A stretch of DNA of 64,000 bases from Macrolepiota albuminosa (taxonomy: Eukaryota > Basidiomycota > Agaricomycetes > Agaricales > Agaricaceae), in the NCBI GenBank assembly GCA_027475525.1, contig JAMWFC010000106.1:186001-250000 (forward strand). Direction: 5' to 3'. The translations under genes and the position numbers were made by a program. The notes beneath the pieces are model-generated. The model was not told the DNA's origin. It searched no databases and worked only from the letters and a program-made list of their open reading frames with translations. Below, piece after piece: positions 10,952 to 22,808 of the stretch (positions are counted from its first letter, which is position 1; every line of letters starts with the position of its first letter).

Positions 10952-11027
10952 TAACTACAAGGGACTTATTGAGGCACAAGTAATAGTAATGTAGTACTGA
11001 ATAAGATGACGTAGGGATGGTGGGTGG

Positions 11028-11308
11028 AGATGCAAACGCACATTGAGAGATCTGAATCTAGTCAGCAAATCTGCGAGCGCAGTGTGAGACGATGAAGGTA
11101 AGAGATATGCATAACCTACCTGCAAGCGCAGTGTGAGACAATGGGGAGTCGGGCTGCGCTCGCAGGTTTATAAGTAAGAGAGACAAAGGGCCAGAGGGCC
11201 AAAGATGAAGACAAAGCGGATAACAGTAAAAGATAAGATTGGGAGATTAAGGATAGAGATCTAGTGCCCAAATTAACCCTGGGCAACCACACCTCACTCT
11301 TGCCCAAT
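11028..11308 (-). repeat. Ngaro split direct repeat A2
   Basis: It matches A1 (15702-15986) from AGATGCAAACG to CTTGCCCAAT, about 280 bp, with a few transitions and small indels. It directly abuts B1 at 11309/11310. Confidence 0.9.
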
Positions 11309-11309
11309 T

Positions 11310-11455
11310 CATTAATTCAGTCATCCGATAGTGTGAGAGATAGAAGGGTTTCTTGAGTGACTGAGTCGGCGTGAGGTTTGCGTGAGAAATGGTATATTTC
11401 TGGGTCCGAATAAGTTCTCAAGCTGACCTCCCAGAAGAGAGGCTGAGACTCAAGC
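11310..11455 (-). repeat. Ngaro split direct repeat B1
   Basis: It is the partner of B2 and slightly overlaps the 3' end of the tyrosine recombinase ORF (stop near 11450). Confidence 0.88.
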
Positions 11456-12223
11456 CAGGGCAGTGAAGCCACGCAGAGCCAGAGGTTCAAAAGGGGCGAC
11501 CTGAGTACAGGCCAAGTGGAGGAGAAAGGAGAGGTGGAGAATGTGATTTGGATCGTTTTCGAGGTATAGTTTGTAGGCATTGCTGTGCCACCAGCCTAGT
11601 AGCTGTATCTCGTAGTCGGAATAGCCTGCTGCCGCTGCTTCAGATGCGGCTTCCCGGCGGAAGCTGTGGCCTGCATAGAGGTCAGGTTTAAGTCCAGTGA
11701 GGGCAAGGGCTTCCCTAATGCTGCAGACAAATGCTGTGTAAGAGAGTGGCTTGCCATCGGTTTGCTCAAAAAGCAGGGCATCGCAGTTGTGGGGAAGCTC
11801 CTTGAACAGGGCTTTGAGGGTGGCAACAGGACACGTGGAGAAGCTGGGGGCCACGGAGATGGTGATGGTGACGCCCTTCCTAAAGGGATTGGTTTTAGAA
11901 GCTGGCAGCATGATGCACATGTGGGTGGCATTATTGAAGTTGGGAAGGAATTCCATGCAGCCCCGGGAGAGGTTGAGGCCGGGGCTGAACTTACCCCCTT
12001 TTCCTGCTGTGAACTTGCTGCTGCGTAGGAGGCCGGCATAGACAAGGTAGCATGTGGCATAGATTTCCGTATGGCCAGGGGTGGTGCTGGGTTTGAGTTG
12101 GGTGAGGAGGGCTGTGAGGATGGGCAGTGTGATGGGCTGTACGGGCTTATGATCTTGTTTCCCATGATAGCATTTGATGCTGCAGAGAAGGTGTTGAATG
12201 AGGGGAGAGTCAATGGCATCTGT
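11450..12223 (-). pseudogene. Tyrosine recombinase, catalytic domain (Ngaro)
   Basis: The frame contains the tyrosine recombinase signature in order: Arg in YAGLLRSSKF, the His-x-x-Arg box in YAGHSFRREAAS, Trp in LLGWWHSNAY, and the nucleophile Tyr in AYKLYLEN. This integrase of DIRS-order elements inserts the circular cDNA without producing a target duplication. Its N-terminal, DNA-binding part lies at about 12714-13050 on the far side of the roughly 470-bp repeat inserted at 12224-12692, so the gene is broken. Confidence 0.9.
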
Positions 12224-12692
12224 CAGGGGACTCCTCATTTCTTCCTTTTCTCATTCCTTATCTCTTCACTCTCCTTCCATTCATTCTCTTATTTCTTCTG
12301 ACATTATTTCATTTTACTGTTTCTATTCTTTCAACACTATCTGTTAGTACTACTCTCAGCCCTTGAGATGCTCTGGTTCTTTAGCCACTATTCAGACAAG
12401 TGTGGGCCACTCAGCACCGCTTCCAGACCACTTATATAAGCCAGAGTTTGCCAGAGTTTGCCTCTTATTTGTGCAATTGTTTGTGTAGGCAATTTTTGAG
12501 TTTCTAAGGTTTTGTTGTACTGTACAGTTGTTTCCCATGCTTCAGAGGCCCCAGAAGTGTCCAACCTGGCATAGGGAATCCCTAGACTTGTTTTCTTTGG
12601 ATCTCCCTCTGCCAGGCAAGTAGCTACCTTGATATTGTCAGTATATATTCTAATACACTTTGGATCTCCCTCTGCCAGCTGTGTGACTGAGC
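12224..12692 (-). repeat. Dispersed ~470-bp repeat inserted in the recombinase gene
   Basis: On the minus strand it begins near TCAGTCACACAGCTGGCAGA and ends near GGAGTCCCCTGAC. It is a close match to plus-strand 17312-17784. It contains two internal copies of CTGGCAGAGGGAGATCCAAA. No transposase, clear terminal inverted repeats or target duplication could be recognised. It could be a SINE-like or MITE-like unit or an LTR. Confidence 0.75.
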
Positions 12693-12713
12693 CACAGCCT
12701 CTAGAGGTCACCC

Positions 12714-13380
12714 TTACAGCATTGAAGGGAAGGCCTGCATCTGTGTGGAGAGATTTGACTGCGGTGAGGTAAGATTTGATGGTTTTGGGCTGCACACACC
12801 CGCCGAGGTGCATGACCCAAGAGAGGATAGCGGGTTGAGAAGTGGGGATGATAGATCTGTCAGTGTTATAGAGGTTGTGGAGTTGGATGTACTGGATGAA
12901 CTGGCGCTGTCCGGTTGAGTACGTTTTCCATGTGCTCGATGCAAGCCCATGCCATAAGTAAAAGGAGATGTTCTTGGGAAGGTGTCGATGCTGATCATAC
13001 CACCAAGCTGGAGGACCTTCGAGCTGGGCTTTAGGTTCAGCCAGGGAGCAATGTTGAACATGCAAGAGAAAAAAAAAACAGGATGCAGCATCAGCAACGG
13101 AATTAGCAGAAGAAAACAACCAAGAAGAAGAAAAGAAAAAGTTGAGGCGGCAGACAAGGGCTAGGAGGTGGTGTATGTATTTTATTGTTGGTGCTGATCT
13201 GATCATGGTGTTTTTGATGGCATTGAAGACTGCTTTGTTGTCAACATGGAATATGACGTGGTGGCCTTGGAGGTGGGGACCCCAGCATAGGACGGTGTAG
13301 ACAACTGCAAACATTTCTTTCACTTGTATGTGCTGAGGCCTGAGGTGATGTGGGCATCATGCTGAGAACCATTCTGACCC
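12714..13380 (-). pseudogene. RNase H (distal part) and tyrosine recombinase N-terminal domain (Ngaro)
   Basis: RNase H residues are visible: KEMFAV (Glu), IFHVDNKAVFNAI (Asp) and NSVADAAS (last Asp). The next ~110 residues form the helical core-binding domain of a tyrosine recombinase (LASSTWKTYSTGQRQFIQYI ... IKSYLTAVKSLHTDAGLPF). The RNase H start (NIFTDASSKKGLGGHFGSEW) is cut off by an in-frame TGA near 13360. RNase H followed directly by the recombinase in one chain fits a DIRS/Ngaro pol. Confidence 0.85.
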
Positions 13381-14720
13381 AAAATGGCCACCAAGTCCTT
13401 TCTTGCTGCTTGCATCGGTGAAGATGTTGACTGAGGGCCAGGAAGGGGAGATGAAGCAAATGCTGTTCCAGTCAGCCATAAATGTGCGCCACCATGTGAG
13501 ATCACAACATGCGGGCTTGGAGATGCGGCGCTGGATTAGCAAGGAGGAGGGAAATGAGGTGGAGAAGTCATACAGGCTGCAAAGGAATGCACGAGAGAGG
13601 GGAATTACTTGCAATGTGAATTGCATAAAGCCGGTGTGTGCAGGTAGTGCAGGCAGCCCAGGCATCAAGTAGCTCCTTGAGGTAGTCAAGTTTGTCCATG
13701 GAAAGGCAAACTTCCATTGCCACTGAGTCCAGCTTGAGGCCAAGGAACTCAATGGATGTGGCTGGGCCCACCACTTTTGTCGGCTGGAAAGAAAGGCCAA
13801 GCTGAGCACCGAGCATGAGGGCCCAAGCGAGGGCTTCATGTACTGGGTCGAGTAAAGCGTTAGAGAGGAAGATTGCAAGGAAGTCGTCAAGATAATGGCA
13901 TAATCGGGCTGGGATGTTGTGTTGCATGATTCAATGCAACGCTTTTGCGAAATGATTGAACACGTAAGGGGCTGAGCAGCAGCCAAAGCAGAGGACAATG
14001 TCATGATAGAATTCCTCCATCCATGTGAACCCGAGTAGAGGCCAGTCGTTGACGTGTATTGGGATGTGACAAAATGCTGATTCGAGATCAAGTTTGATCA
14101 TTAGAGACCCTGGCCCTGATGAAGCAAGATTGGTGATGGCCTGATCGACCATATTGTATGTGATGCTGGCTTTCTTATCTGGAATGCCATTGTTAACCGA
14201 CGCGCCTTCGAGCCACGAAAGGTGGTGGATGTGATGGATTTTCTCAGAGTGCTTATGCAAGACTGCCCCCAGTGGTGAGGCACAGAAGTTGGAGAAAGGT
14301 GGCATGGGAAACAGCCCATGAGTGCGTCCGTTGGTGACTTGAGCAAGGATGTTGGCGTTCAGTGCTTCTGTGACGGATGGACTGAGGAAGGTGGATTTGA
14401 GGTTCAAGCACAATTGGGGCTTAGAGCGGTCACCAGAGAAGCCAATGCTGGCACCGTGACATATAATTTGAATAATTGTAGCTACAAACACTTGATCAGG
14501 GTAATCTCGTAAATAAAAGGCCCAAGCATCTTCCTTTAGGGTGGATGGGACGTGAGGGAGGGGCGTTGGCTTGTGGAGCCATGTTTGGGCAGGAGGGGGG
14601 GGAATAGGAAGGTGTGGTGCGAGGGGAGTCAGAGGTGAGAAGCCAGAGATGGGTGGTGAGTCGCTGAGGTCAGGGCCTGGGCAAGCAGATGAAGGGGCAG
14701 AGCTACTTGCCCTGCTATAG
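13357..14720 (-). pseudogene. Reverse transcriptase and start of RNase H (Ngaro), frameshifted
   Basis: Visible RT motifs in order are MIKLDLESAFCHIPI (motif A), LCFGCCSAPYVFNHFAKAL (motif B), CHYLDDFLAIF (catalytic Tyr-x-Asp-Asp) and SIEFLGLKLD (motif D/E). RNase H begins with NIFTDASSKKGLGG. An in-frame TGA replaces a codon after FAKALH (about 13928). A frameshift occurs near 13600, and another TGA ends the frame near 13357. The N-terminal stretch 14500-14720 (LRDYPDQVFVATIIQIICHG) belongs to the same chain. Confidence 0.85.
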
Positions 14721-14722
14721 AT

Positions 14723-15667
14723 CTAATCTTTGTGTTGATGCTTCCCATGATTGGCTTTGCTGCAGGTGGAGCATGTGTGTGGGCATCTCCATGGGCAAGG
14801 GTTTGTTGTGCATCGACCGTTGTTGAACTTACAGCACGTGTCCATTGGGTTTGAGGGAGAGCAAGGTGGCTTGAACTGCTTGGGTGGAGTAGCCTTCCAA
14901 TACGCATAGATGTGTTTGCTGAGCAGGTCCATGGCTGGTAGTCCCCAGCTGGAGTAGTCTCTCATGGCCATCTCCAAACAACATCTATTAAAGAAGATGG
15001 AATGATATTGGAAAACGGCTGACCATTCATACTCCGTGATGAGTTCTATGAGGTGCGCTGTATACTCATAGAAAACGAATGGAACGGTGTTGCATTTGGG
15101 CAGGTGGAAGCCCAACATGTTAAAGTAACGTTGGAGGGGGATGATAACTGAGAAAGTGTTTTTGTACTCTTTTGCCATGCGGCTACTGATTTTGAATTGG
15201 TTGGTGGCCCCATTGAAAGTGTAAGCCACCTCCTTGTCATGGTTCATGAGGTTAAGTTTATGGAAGTTGGCCGCTTTAAACTTATGTGTGATGATTGCTG
15301 TGATTACTGCCACCTCGATGTTGGGGAAACATGCGTGAAGGGAAGTGGAAACAATGATGGACATACCGTTTGCTGCTGCCACTGTGATCAGGGGCACGTA
15401 TTCTGATGGTAATGCAGGGGGCAGTGCAACCGGGACAGGAGTCGAAGTGTTGGTGGGCTGACTCATTCTGAGGGCCATATCTTTGACCAAGTTAGAGAGA
15501 TCAGTCATGGACACACTCAGGAAATTGAATGCATCGACGAAGATGGCTGGGGAGGGATCACTTATAGATGTGGACTGATCTGGGGTAGGAGACAGGGATG
15601 CACATAGAAAATGACCATTGGAGGCATGAGGAGGCAATGCGGGATTGTTCCTTGAGGTATTGCTCAT
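14723..15667 (-). CDS. Gag-like protein of the Ngaro element (intact, 314 aa)
   Basis: It begins 35 bp inside A1 with MSNTSRNNPALPP. It has a Pro/Ser-rich N-terminus and a central helical part (AKEYKNTFSVIIPLQRYFNM). The C-terminus is cysteine-rich (CCKFNNGRC, then CPWRCPHTCSTCSKANHG), typical of the small gag ORF of fungal DIRS/Ngaro elements. It presumably binds the element RNA. It is the only uninterrupted gene of this copy. Confidence 0.75.
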   Translation of the reverse strand: MSNTSRNNPALPPHASNGHFLCASLSPTPDQSTSISDPSPAIFVDAFNFLSVSMTDLSNLVKDMALRMSQPTNTSTPVPVALPPALPSEYVPLITVAAANGMSIIVSTSLHACFPNIEVAVITAIITHKFKAANFHKLNLMNHDKEVAYTFNGATNQFKISSRMAKEYKNTFSVIIPLQRYFNMLGFHLPKCNTVPFVFYEYTAHLIELITEYEWSAVFQYHSIFFNRCCLEMAMRDYSSWGLPAMDLLSKHIYAYWKATPPKQFKPPCSPSNPMDTCCKFNNGRCTTNPCPWRCPHTCSTCSKANHGKHQHKD

Positions 15668-15701
15668 GCACTTGTGTCAGGAGTGGCAGTGTGATTAGAT
15701 T

Positions 15702-15986
15702 AGATGCAAACGTGCATTGGGAGATCTGAATCTAGTCAGCAAATCTGTGAGCGCAGTGTGAGACAATGAAGATAAGAGATATGTGTAACCTACCTGCGAG
15801 CACAGTGTGAGACAATGGGGAGTCGGGCTGCACTCATGGGTTTATAAATAAGAGAGACAAAGGGCCAGAGGGCCAAAGATGAAGACAAAGCGGATAACAG
15901 TAAAAGAGATAAGATTGGGAGATTAAGGATAGAGATCTAGTGCCCAAATTAACTCTGGGCAACCACACACCTCACTCTTGCCCAAT
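15702..15986 (-). repeat. Ngaro split direct repeat A1
   Basis: It is the partner of A2. Its outer end (ATTGGGCAAG on the minus strand) is the element's 5' boundary, directly joined to the LINE codon for Trp. Confidence 0.9.
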
Positions 15987-16660
15987 CCAGTATTTGCCAA
16001 CCTTGTATATGTTGTGCATGGCTTTCTATAAGAAATTCCCTATCTCTTTTGACAGGATTTTACTTCACAAGGCCTTCTATATCACTCCATCTAGTGGTAA
16101 GGTCTCTGTTCTCTCCTTCATGGCCCAGCAAGTCATGGTAGATTTACTGTTGTCCCTCTTCTTTGTGCAGTTACTTTGACTTCTAAAATGTCTTTATAGG
16201 CTAGCATCTGGGTTATATTGGCCAACTTTGCACCTGTCAGGTTGTACTCACTTTTTATCCAGAGGTCAATGTTATCTGAAGTATCTCTCTTTGTCCCTTG
16301 GCCTGCAAAGACAGTGCCACTTCTTCATTTTCCATCACACCTGCATGTCCCTTGACCTTTTCCAGGATTGTTAGACCTTTCTTTTCTCATAGTGGGGCTA
16401 TCAGAGGTCACATTATATCGCTATTTGCTGCTCTGATCCATCCTTCATCCTCACGCTTCACCAGGAGGGTTGTTAAGTTATCAATGATCAGTTGTGAGTC
16501 ACTCTTTATAAGGACAGACTGTGTACTAGGCACTAATTGTGCTGCTTTTAGGATGGCTACCACCTCTCCTGTAGCTTTTGCAATCTTTTTCTGTAATGTG
16601 AGATAGTAATACACAGAACTCTTATAGAAATATGAGGATCCTTCTATTTGTAAAAGTAAT
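15987..16660 (-). pseudogene. LINE RNase H domain, proximal part of the split LINE
   Basis: The minus strand encodes an RNase H domain: KATGEVVAILKAAQL, IKSDSQLIIDNLTTL (catalytic Asp) and VKGHAGVMENEEV (catalytic His region). It continues through LTGAKLANITQMLAYK to NIYKVGKYW at 15987. The next residues (DNIPGYKERATCPGC) are found at 10800 on the other side of the Ngaro element. In-frame stops are present. The upstream RT is not recognisable beyond about 16660. Confidence 0.75.
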
Positions 16661-16808
16661 AGTAAGGAATATAATGATAATAATGAAGATTCTAATAGCA
16701 ATGGTGATGAATTTGTGAAAAATAGTATAGATGCATAACTAGAGATAGAGAATGATAACATACTTCCATTTTAAAATACTATTGAGGAACACATTAAAAC
16801 TATTCATC

Positions 16809-17047
16809 TGTGATATCCATATATCCTCTCATATTAGAGGTGGATATAGTTTGGTATCTCCACCTCTAACTAAAGGTTGTTCTAAGGTCTATCCACTTCC
16901 ATGAATAAATACATGTTAATTGCCATTGACTTTAATTTTTACACAGCCCATTACACAGCCCATCATTCCTCACATCTGGACATTGCCATCTATACCTATC
17001 AGCACATTGCTTAGTTGACATTGGCAGGTGCCCCACCCATTATTACA
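16809..17047 (-). repeat. Possible LTR of a copia fragment (3' LTR, minus strand)
   Basis: On the minus strand it starts TGTAATAATGGG and ends GGATATCACA. It is preceded by a purine tract (TGGGAGGGG), as expected for the polypurine tract before a 3' LTR. The matching 5' LTR was not found, so the call is tentative. Confidence 0.45.
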
Positions 17048-17311
17048 CCCCTCCCATTGTTGTTCATCATAGCAAGCTCAACCATACATTCAAAATGTAT
17101 ATAAAAATCTCAGAAAAATCAGAATAAATTTTGTTTTTGCAGTCAGCTAAGGTTGGATGTTTGCTAAGTGGCTGTCTGTAATTCATCATCATTGATGGCA
17201 CTGAATCAACCATTGCTGTTGCTGTTGTCAACAGCAAGCTCACATAGATATTGATGCTTGGAGGCCATTTTTGCAGCCTGAGCCCATTCAGTGCTTGTGG
17301 GTGTTCATTGC

Positions 17312-17784
17312 TCTGGTTCAGTCACACAGCTGGCAGAGGGAGATCCAAAGTATATTAGAGTATACTAATAATATTGTAATAACTACTTACCTGGCAGAGG
17401 AAATTCCAAAGAGAACAAGTCTAGAGATTTCCTATGCCAGGATAGCTGCTTCTGGGGCCTCTGAAGCATGGGAAACAACTGTACAGTACAACAAAACCTT
17501 AAAAAGTTGAAAATTGCCTAAATAAATAACTGTACAAACAAGGCAGGAAAACTCCAGACTTTGGAAGTCACAAAGGCAAACTTCAGCTTATGTAAGTGGT
17601 CTGAAAGCGGTGCTGAAGGGCCCACACTTGTCTGAATGATAGCTAAAGAACAAGAGCATCTCAAGAGCTGAAAATAGTACTAACAAATAGTGTTGAAAAA
17701 ATAGAAACAGTAAAATGAGAAAATGAATGAAAGGAGAGTAAAGAGATCAGGGGTGAAAGAAGGAAGAAGTGAGGAGTCCTCTGA
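17312..17784 (+). repeat. Second copy of the ~470-bp dispersed repeat
   Basis: The same sequence as 12224-12692 in opposite orientation, from GTCACACAGCTGGCAG to GGAGTCCTCTGAC. It directly follows the protease coding region of a copia fragment (minus strand), which it interrupts. Confidence 0.8.
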
Positions 17785-17785
17785 C

Positions 17786-18815
17786 ACTCACTAAAATCCA
17801 ATAGTTGTCTGAAATAGCAGTGACCAGCATGTAAGTAATAAAGAATGACAGGTCAAAGAACATATGTGATGTTGCATCTGAGTCAAGGAGCATGTCACCA
17901 CTACAATCAAGTTTTCTAGCCATGTACACTTGCCTAGGCACATGACAGAGCTCTCAAAGGTCAGTGATGGCATAGTTGGCAGCTTCCAAACCTTTGCTGG
18001 CTTTTTTTTTTGTCATTGATTCACTTTGGGCACTTATTGATCCAATGACCAAGTCTCTGGCAATAGCAACATTTGTTGTCAGCTGCAGGCTTTTGGGCCT
18101 TTCTCTTGCCTTTGGACTTCTTTGAGGCAAGCAGAGCTGGTTTGCTCTCTTTCTTGTGGAATCAGTGGTTGTATTCAGCCTGAAGTCAGGTCAACACATC
18201 TTCAGAAGTGAGTTGTTCTATTTCAAACAGCTGGATCTTGATGAGATCCCATGACAAAGTGCACAGTAACAAAAGGACAAGTGCATGGGTGATGTGGATA
18301 TCTGAGAGTTCTTCACCAGCTGCTATGATTGTATTCTTGATGTCAAGCATGGCAGCAATGGGGTGGGTGTCCCAGCCATGTACTTCTGAGTGTAAAGATC
18401 CTCAAAGTAGTAATGGACACTGATTTTTTGCTGATTTGTAACGTGCAATGATTTCCAACCATCCTACATATCCTTTGTTGTTTTTTGTCTGTAGAACATG
18501 AGGCCACTGGAAGGTCTCAGCTGCAGATTTCATCAGACCTTGTGCTGCCTGATTCCACAATGTCCACTCAAGGTATTTTTTCTTTTCAACCTTCCAGATA
18601 GCTTCATCTGGACTCTCAGGTTTTGTGCTTGACAGTTTTACTTTTTGGTCACTAGTGACAATGAGCCAGAGGTAGTGAGACTGCAGGGTGGCCTTCATAT
18701 GCTTGGCCTACAGTGCATAGTTTTCACCATTAAGCTTTGGGAATTTGATTGCATTTCCAGAGCTGAACAATGCAGCATTGAGTAGACTGCTTGCAGGGCC
18801 CATAACCTGACAAAG
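17786..18815 (-). pseudogene. Copia-type gag and protease start, fragment
   Basis: The minus strand reads gag N-terminus (IKFPKLNGENYAL-stop-AKHMKATLQSHY), then YKSAKNQCPLLL. After frame changes comes a zinc knuckle (CCYCQRLGHWINKC, CX2CX4HX4C). The copia aspartic protease active site follows (MLLDSDATSHMF). The rest of pol is missing. A TAG replaces the expected Trp codon in the N-terminal motif. Confidence 0.75.
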
Positions 18816-19331
18816 GGATGTCTTGGATGTGCGTGAGAAAGGTTGCAGTCAGTGCAGGTGAGTGACAATGAAATCTTGACTTAATTCATGCAGGAAACTG
18901 GAGTTCAATGCAAGAAGTTTTATGGGTAAGTGTAGGTGTGCACTTTTGTCAGTTGTTTACATAGGTGGGTTGGCATGTCTAGTTGAGTCTGTTCACAGTC
19001 ACGTCAATGCAAACGGTGGTGATGATTTCAACTTAGAAAATTGAAGATGACTGGCATATCCTTGCTTTCTGATTTGAACAGGCAACCAAGGGATTCTCTG
19101 TCAGACTTTCAAAGCCCACATGAAAGCCGCAAAGGTATTCTGCCATGTGAGATCTCTGTCTTACCTACATCGAATCATGGTGTTCAGGGTTTTGATTGAC
19201 ACAAAGATCAACTTGTGTTGTACCTGATGAATTGGCTGGTTACAAACGTGGCGTTTGCGGATTACAATGCTAAGTCCGTGAATCGCCGTGATTAACGGAT
19301 AGTGGCCGGATTTACACATGTTTGGTGTCAT
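18816..19331. other. Junction region between copia fragment and thiolase
   Basis: No gene is recognised. The thiolase similarity begins abruptly at 19332 without an intron acceptor or an in-frame ATG. This stretch therefore probably replaced the thiolase 5' exon(s) and promoter. Confidence 0.5.
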
Positions 19332-20769
<1,438 letters not shown>

Positions 20770-21450
20770 TTTTTCCCTTGTTTCTTGCTTTTATTTATAT
20801 TCTGTGATTGCTTATTAGATCTACATTCCTTTATGTAAGAAATTCTGTACAATTTTCTATGCGGTTCTGTAGTTCCATAACCAGTTTGGATTGATGAGTG
20901 CCGAGTGACTCTAGTGAAAGAATTCCACGGACTAAAGGATCCTAATGCTCAATTCCAAATATCCGGGAGGTTATCAGTGGCGTATCGAGGGTGTTCACAG
21001 AGTTTCTCGCTTTTGATTCGTCAGATTTCCAGCCAATCACCGAGCGAGGAGAAACATGTCAATTCACACGGTAGGCAAACCTCGAAAGACCTCGAAACAG
21101 GTCAATTCACACGGTAGGCAAGATTGGCTGGCTGGCATACACCTATTTGTACTACATACTCGATTAACTACATTTAGCAAGGTGACCAGAAAGCGGGTAT
21201 AAATACTGGTACCCTAAACAGCACCCTGTTAGGCTTCGCTCGTAGTCTGCAATGCAGTACGTTGAAAGACTGAATACGAAAATATATTTGTGAACCGTAA
21301 GCCAGACATTTGCAAGTACACACCTGAATACGAAATGAATAGAACTAAAGAGACGTTATCTACCAATCATGTATTCTAAGTGTGTAAGTCACGTGCGTAG
21401 GTATAGGAATAATGTGGAAGTATCATGGTATCATGACACACCCCACCCAA
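20770..21450. other. Intergenic; TATA-like element
   Basis: No gene is seen. A 21-bp sequence (GTCAATTCACACGGTAGGCA core) is repeated with a 43-bp period at 21058/21101. A TATA-like GGGTATAAATACTGG occurs near 21196, upstream of the plus-strand gene at 21451, and may be its promoter. Confidence 0.4.
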
Positions 21451-22132
21451 ATGCCTCGGTCTTTTCTCCTTGAGCTCCTTGGTTCCCCAGTACTGTGGCC
21501 CGCAGTCACTTCGATCATACCTACTCAATGGCTAGGCTCGGTCATTTACCTGGCGATTCTTTTCTACCTTGTCTGTGACGTCATCAGCGTTGTAAAGCCC
21601 AAGAGAGCAATACTACACGTCGACAAGTCCTTTTCCTACGTCCAAGAAATCTTTCATGAAATGGAATACACTTGCGAAGCATGTGAAGTACAGCGAATAA
21701 GGACAATGCTCTTCGCGTGAGTTTACTATTCTGTCGTCAATTGTCATTTAACCGAAGTGTCTGGTGGGCCACGAATACAGTCTAGAATTACGCATCCTTA
21801 CATTCAAAAGAAAGACGATCCTGGCATCATCAACGTGGAAGGAATTGCATCTTTTCTTTACAGGCCATAGCTTTACAGTGATGAGATTCCTGCGATCCTG
21901 GCATCATCAACGTGGAAGGAATTGCATCTTTTCTTTACAGGCCATAGCTTTACAGTGATGAGATTCCTGAATGATATCCACGCACTGCAAAAAGAGATTG
22001 AAGTATGTATTAATTGGACCCAATTTGTATCTATTGGGTAATAAACGATCTCTAGATTGTCAACATAAATGAGAAAGAAAGACGGATCTACAATGCTGCA
22101 GGCTTACAGGTTCCTTTATCCGTTGCTGTCTG
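21451..22132 (+). CDS. Small putative membrane protein with coiled-coil-like tail, copy 2
   Basis: Exons 21451-21716, 21781-22002 and 22056-22132 mirror the gene at 8794-9398, including a 266-nt first exon and the same splice phases. The start is MPRSFLLELLGSPVLW, the hydrophobic segment is VIYLAILFYLVCDVISVV, and the last exon is IVNINEKERRIYNAAGLQ. A 77-bp tandem duplication inside exon 2 puts the exon out of frame. Without the second copy the structure would parallel the first gene exactly, so the break may be an assembly effect. Function unknown. Confidence 0.65.
21816..21969. repeat. 77-bp tandem duplication #8
   Basis: Copies 21816-21892 and 21893-21969 are identical. It lies in exon 2 of the small membrane-protein gene. 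The paralogous exon at 9123-9267 has a single copy, which shows the ancestral state. Confidence 0.97.
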
Positions 22133-22519
22133 ATGAACGGAGCTTAAGAACCCCGAACGGTCAGGGAGTCATGATCTTTACACAATTAAGCGCTTACCTT
22201 AAGCTACAGATAGGCGCCAGACCTCTTTGCATTTTTGCTGACAGAGTTTCTCTGGACATTGAATGATAATACAAGCACGGACTCTAGAAACACTTTCATA
22301 AGGCAGTTTATGTTAGCGCTCACGCGCCCACAAATAACGACACATCTTCAACCTCGATCAAATCACACTCTCCAGCATCACACACTGTTCAGCCACTATG
22401 CACTAGAGACAAAGCTTTCTTTGTCCCCATCACACACACTGTCTGGCCACTACCTGGCCATTGTCACCCTTTGTCCCATTACTACTTAAGCATATTGAAC
22501 TGAGGGTGAGCTCAAACCT

Positions 22520-22799
22520 CACTGCTGGCACTGAAAGATGTTTCCATTGGAAACAGTGTAAAAGAAACATGTTATACCATTTCCAAAGTGCCAATTTCAG
22601 ATAGAAAAAGGCAATTTGCTTTGTTTAAATACTTTTTCTTTTAGAAATTGGCACATGGGAAATGGTATAAATTTCAGATAGAAAAAGGCAATTTGCTTTG
22701 TTTAAATACTTTTTCTTTTAGAAATTGGCACATGGGAAATGGTATAACATGTTTCTTTTACACTTTTTCCCATGGAAACATCTTTCAGTGCCAGCAGTG
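22520..22799. mobile_element. CACTA-type MITE, copy 1
   Basis: It starts CACTGCTGGCACTGAAAGAT and ends with the inverted complement (…CAGTGCCAGCAGTG). The long terminal inverted repeats continue through GTAAAAGAAACATGTTATAC. It is flanked by CCT on both sides (22517-22519 and 22800-22802). CACTG termini and a 3-bp target duplication fit the CACTA/EnSpm superfamily. It carries no gene. One 77-bp duplication lies inside, so the true length is probably about 203 bp. Confidence 0.85.
22593..22746. repeat. 77-bp tandem duplication #9
   Basis: Copies 22593-22669 and 22670-22746 are identical. It lies inside MITE copy 1. Confidence 0.97.
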
Positions 22800-22808
22800 C
22801 CTGATGCT

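Larger units (their letters stand above)
10808..15986 (-). mobile_element. Ngaro-type tyrosine-recombinase retrotransposon with split direct repeats
   Basis: Read on the minus strand the order is A1 (15986-15702), gag (15667-14723), RT/RNase H (about 14720-12990), tyrosine recombinase (to 11450), B1 (11455-11310), A2 (11308-11028), B2 (10951-10808). This A1-ORFs-B1-A2-B2 layout is diagnostic of Ngaro-like members of the DIRS order. The element splits a LINE ORF, and only CCA is found on both sides (10805-10807 and 15987-15989). That fits recombinase-mediated insertion without a classical target duplication. The RT region has stops and a frameshift and the recombinase is interrupted by another repeat, so this copy is dead. 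Confidence 0.88.
21445..22312 (+). repeat. Duplicated segment, copy 2
   Basis: The partner of 8784-9575, including about 180 bp of 3' flank (CCCCGAACGGTCAGGGAGTC) to GGCAGTTTAT. The thiolase and all the TE insertions at 10-19 kb lie between the two copies. Confidence 0.85.

Noticed and set aside
11666..12041. Plus-strand frames across the tyrosine recombinase
   Set aside because: They are antisense to the recombinase, which has clear catalytic motifs.
12224..12692. Short TG…CA-ended solo LTR interpretation of the ~470-bp repeat (TGTGGC … CTGACA)
   Set aside because: The second copy at 17312 does not share the TGTGGC start, and no 5-bp flanking duplication is present.
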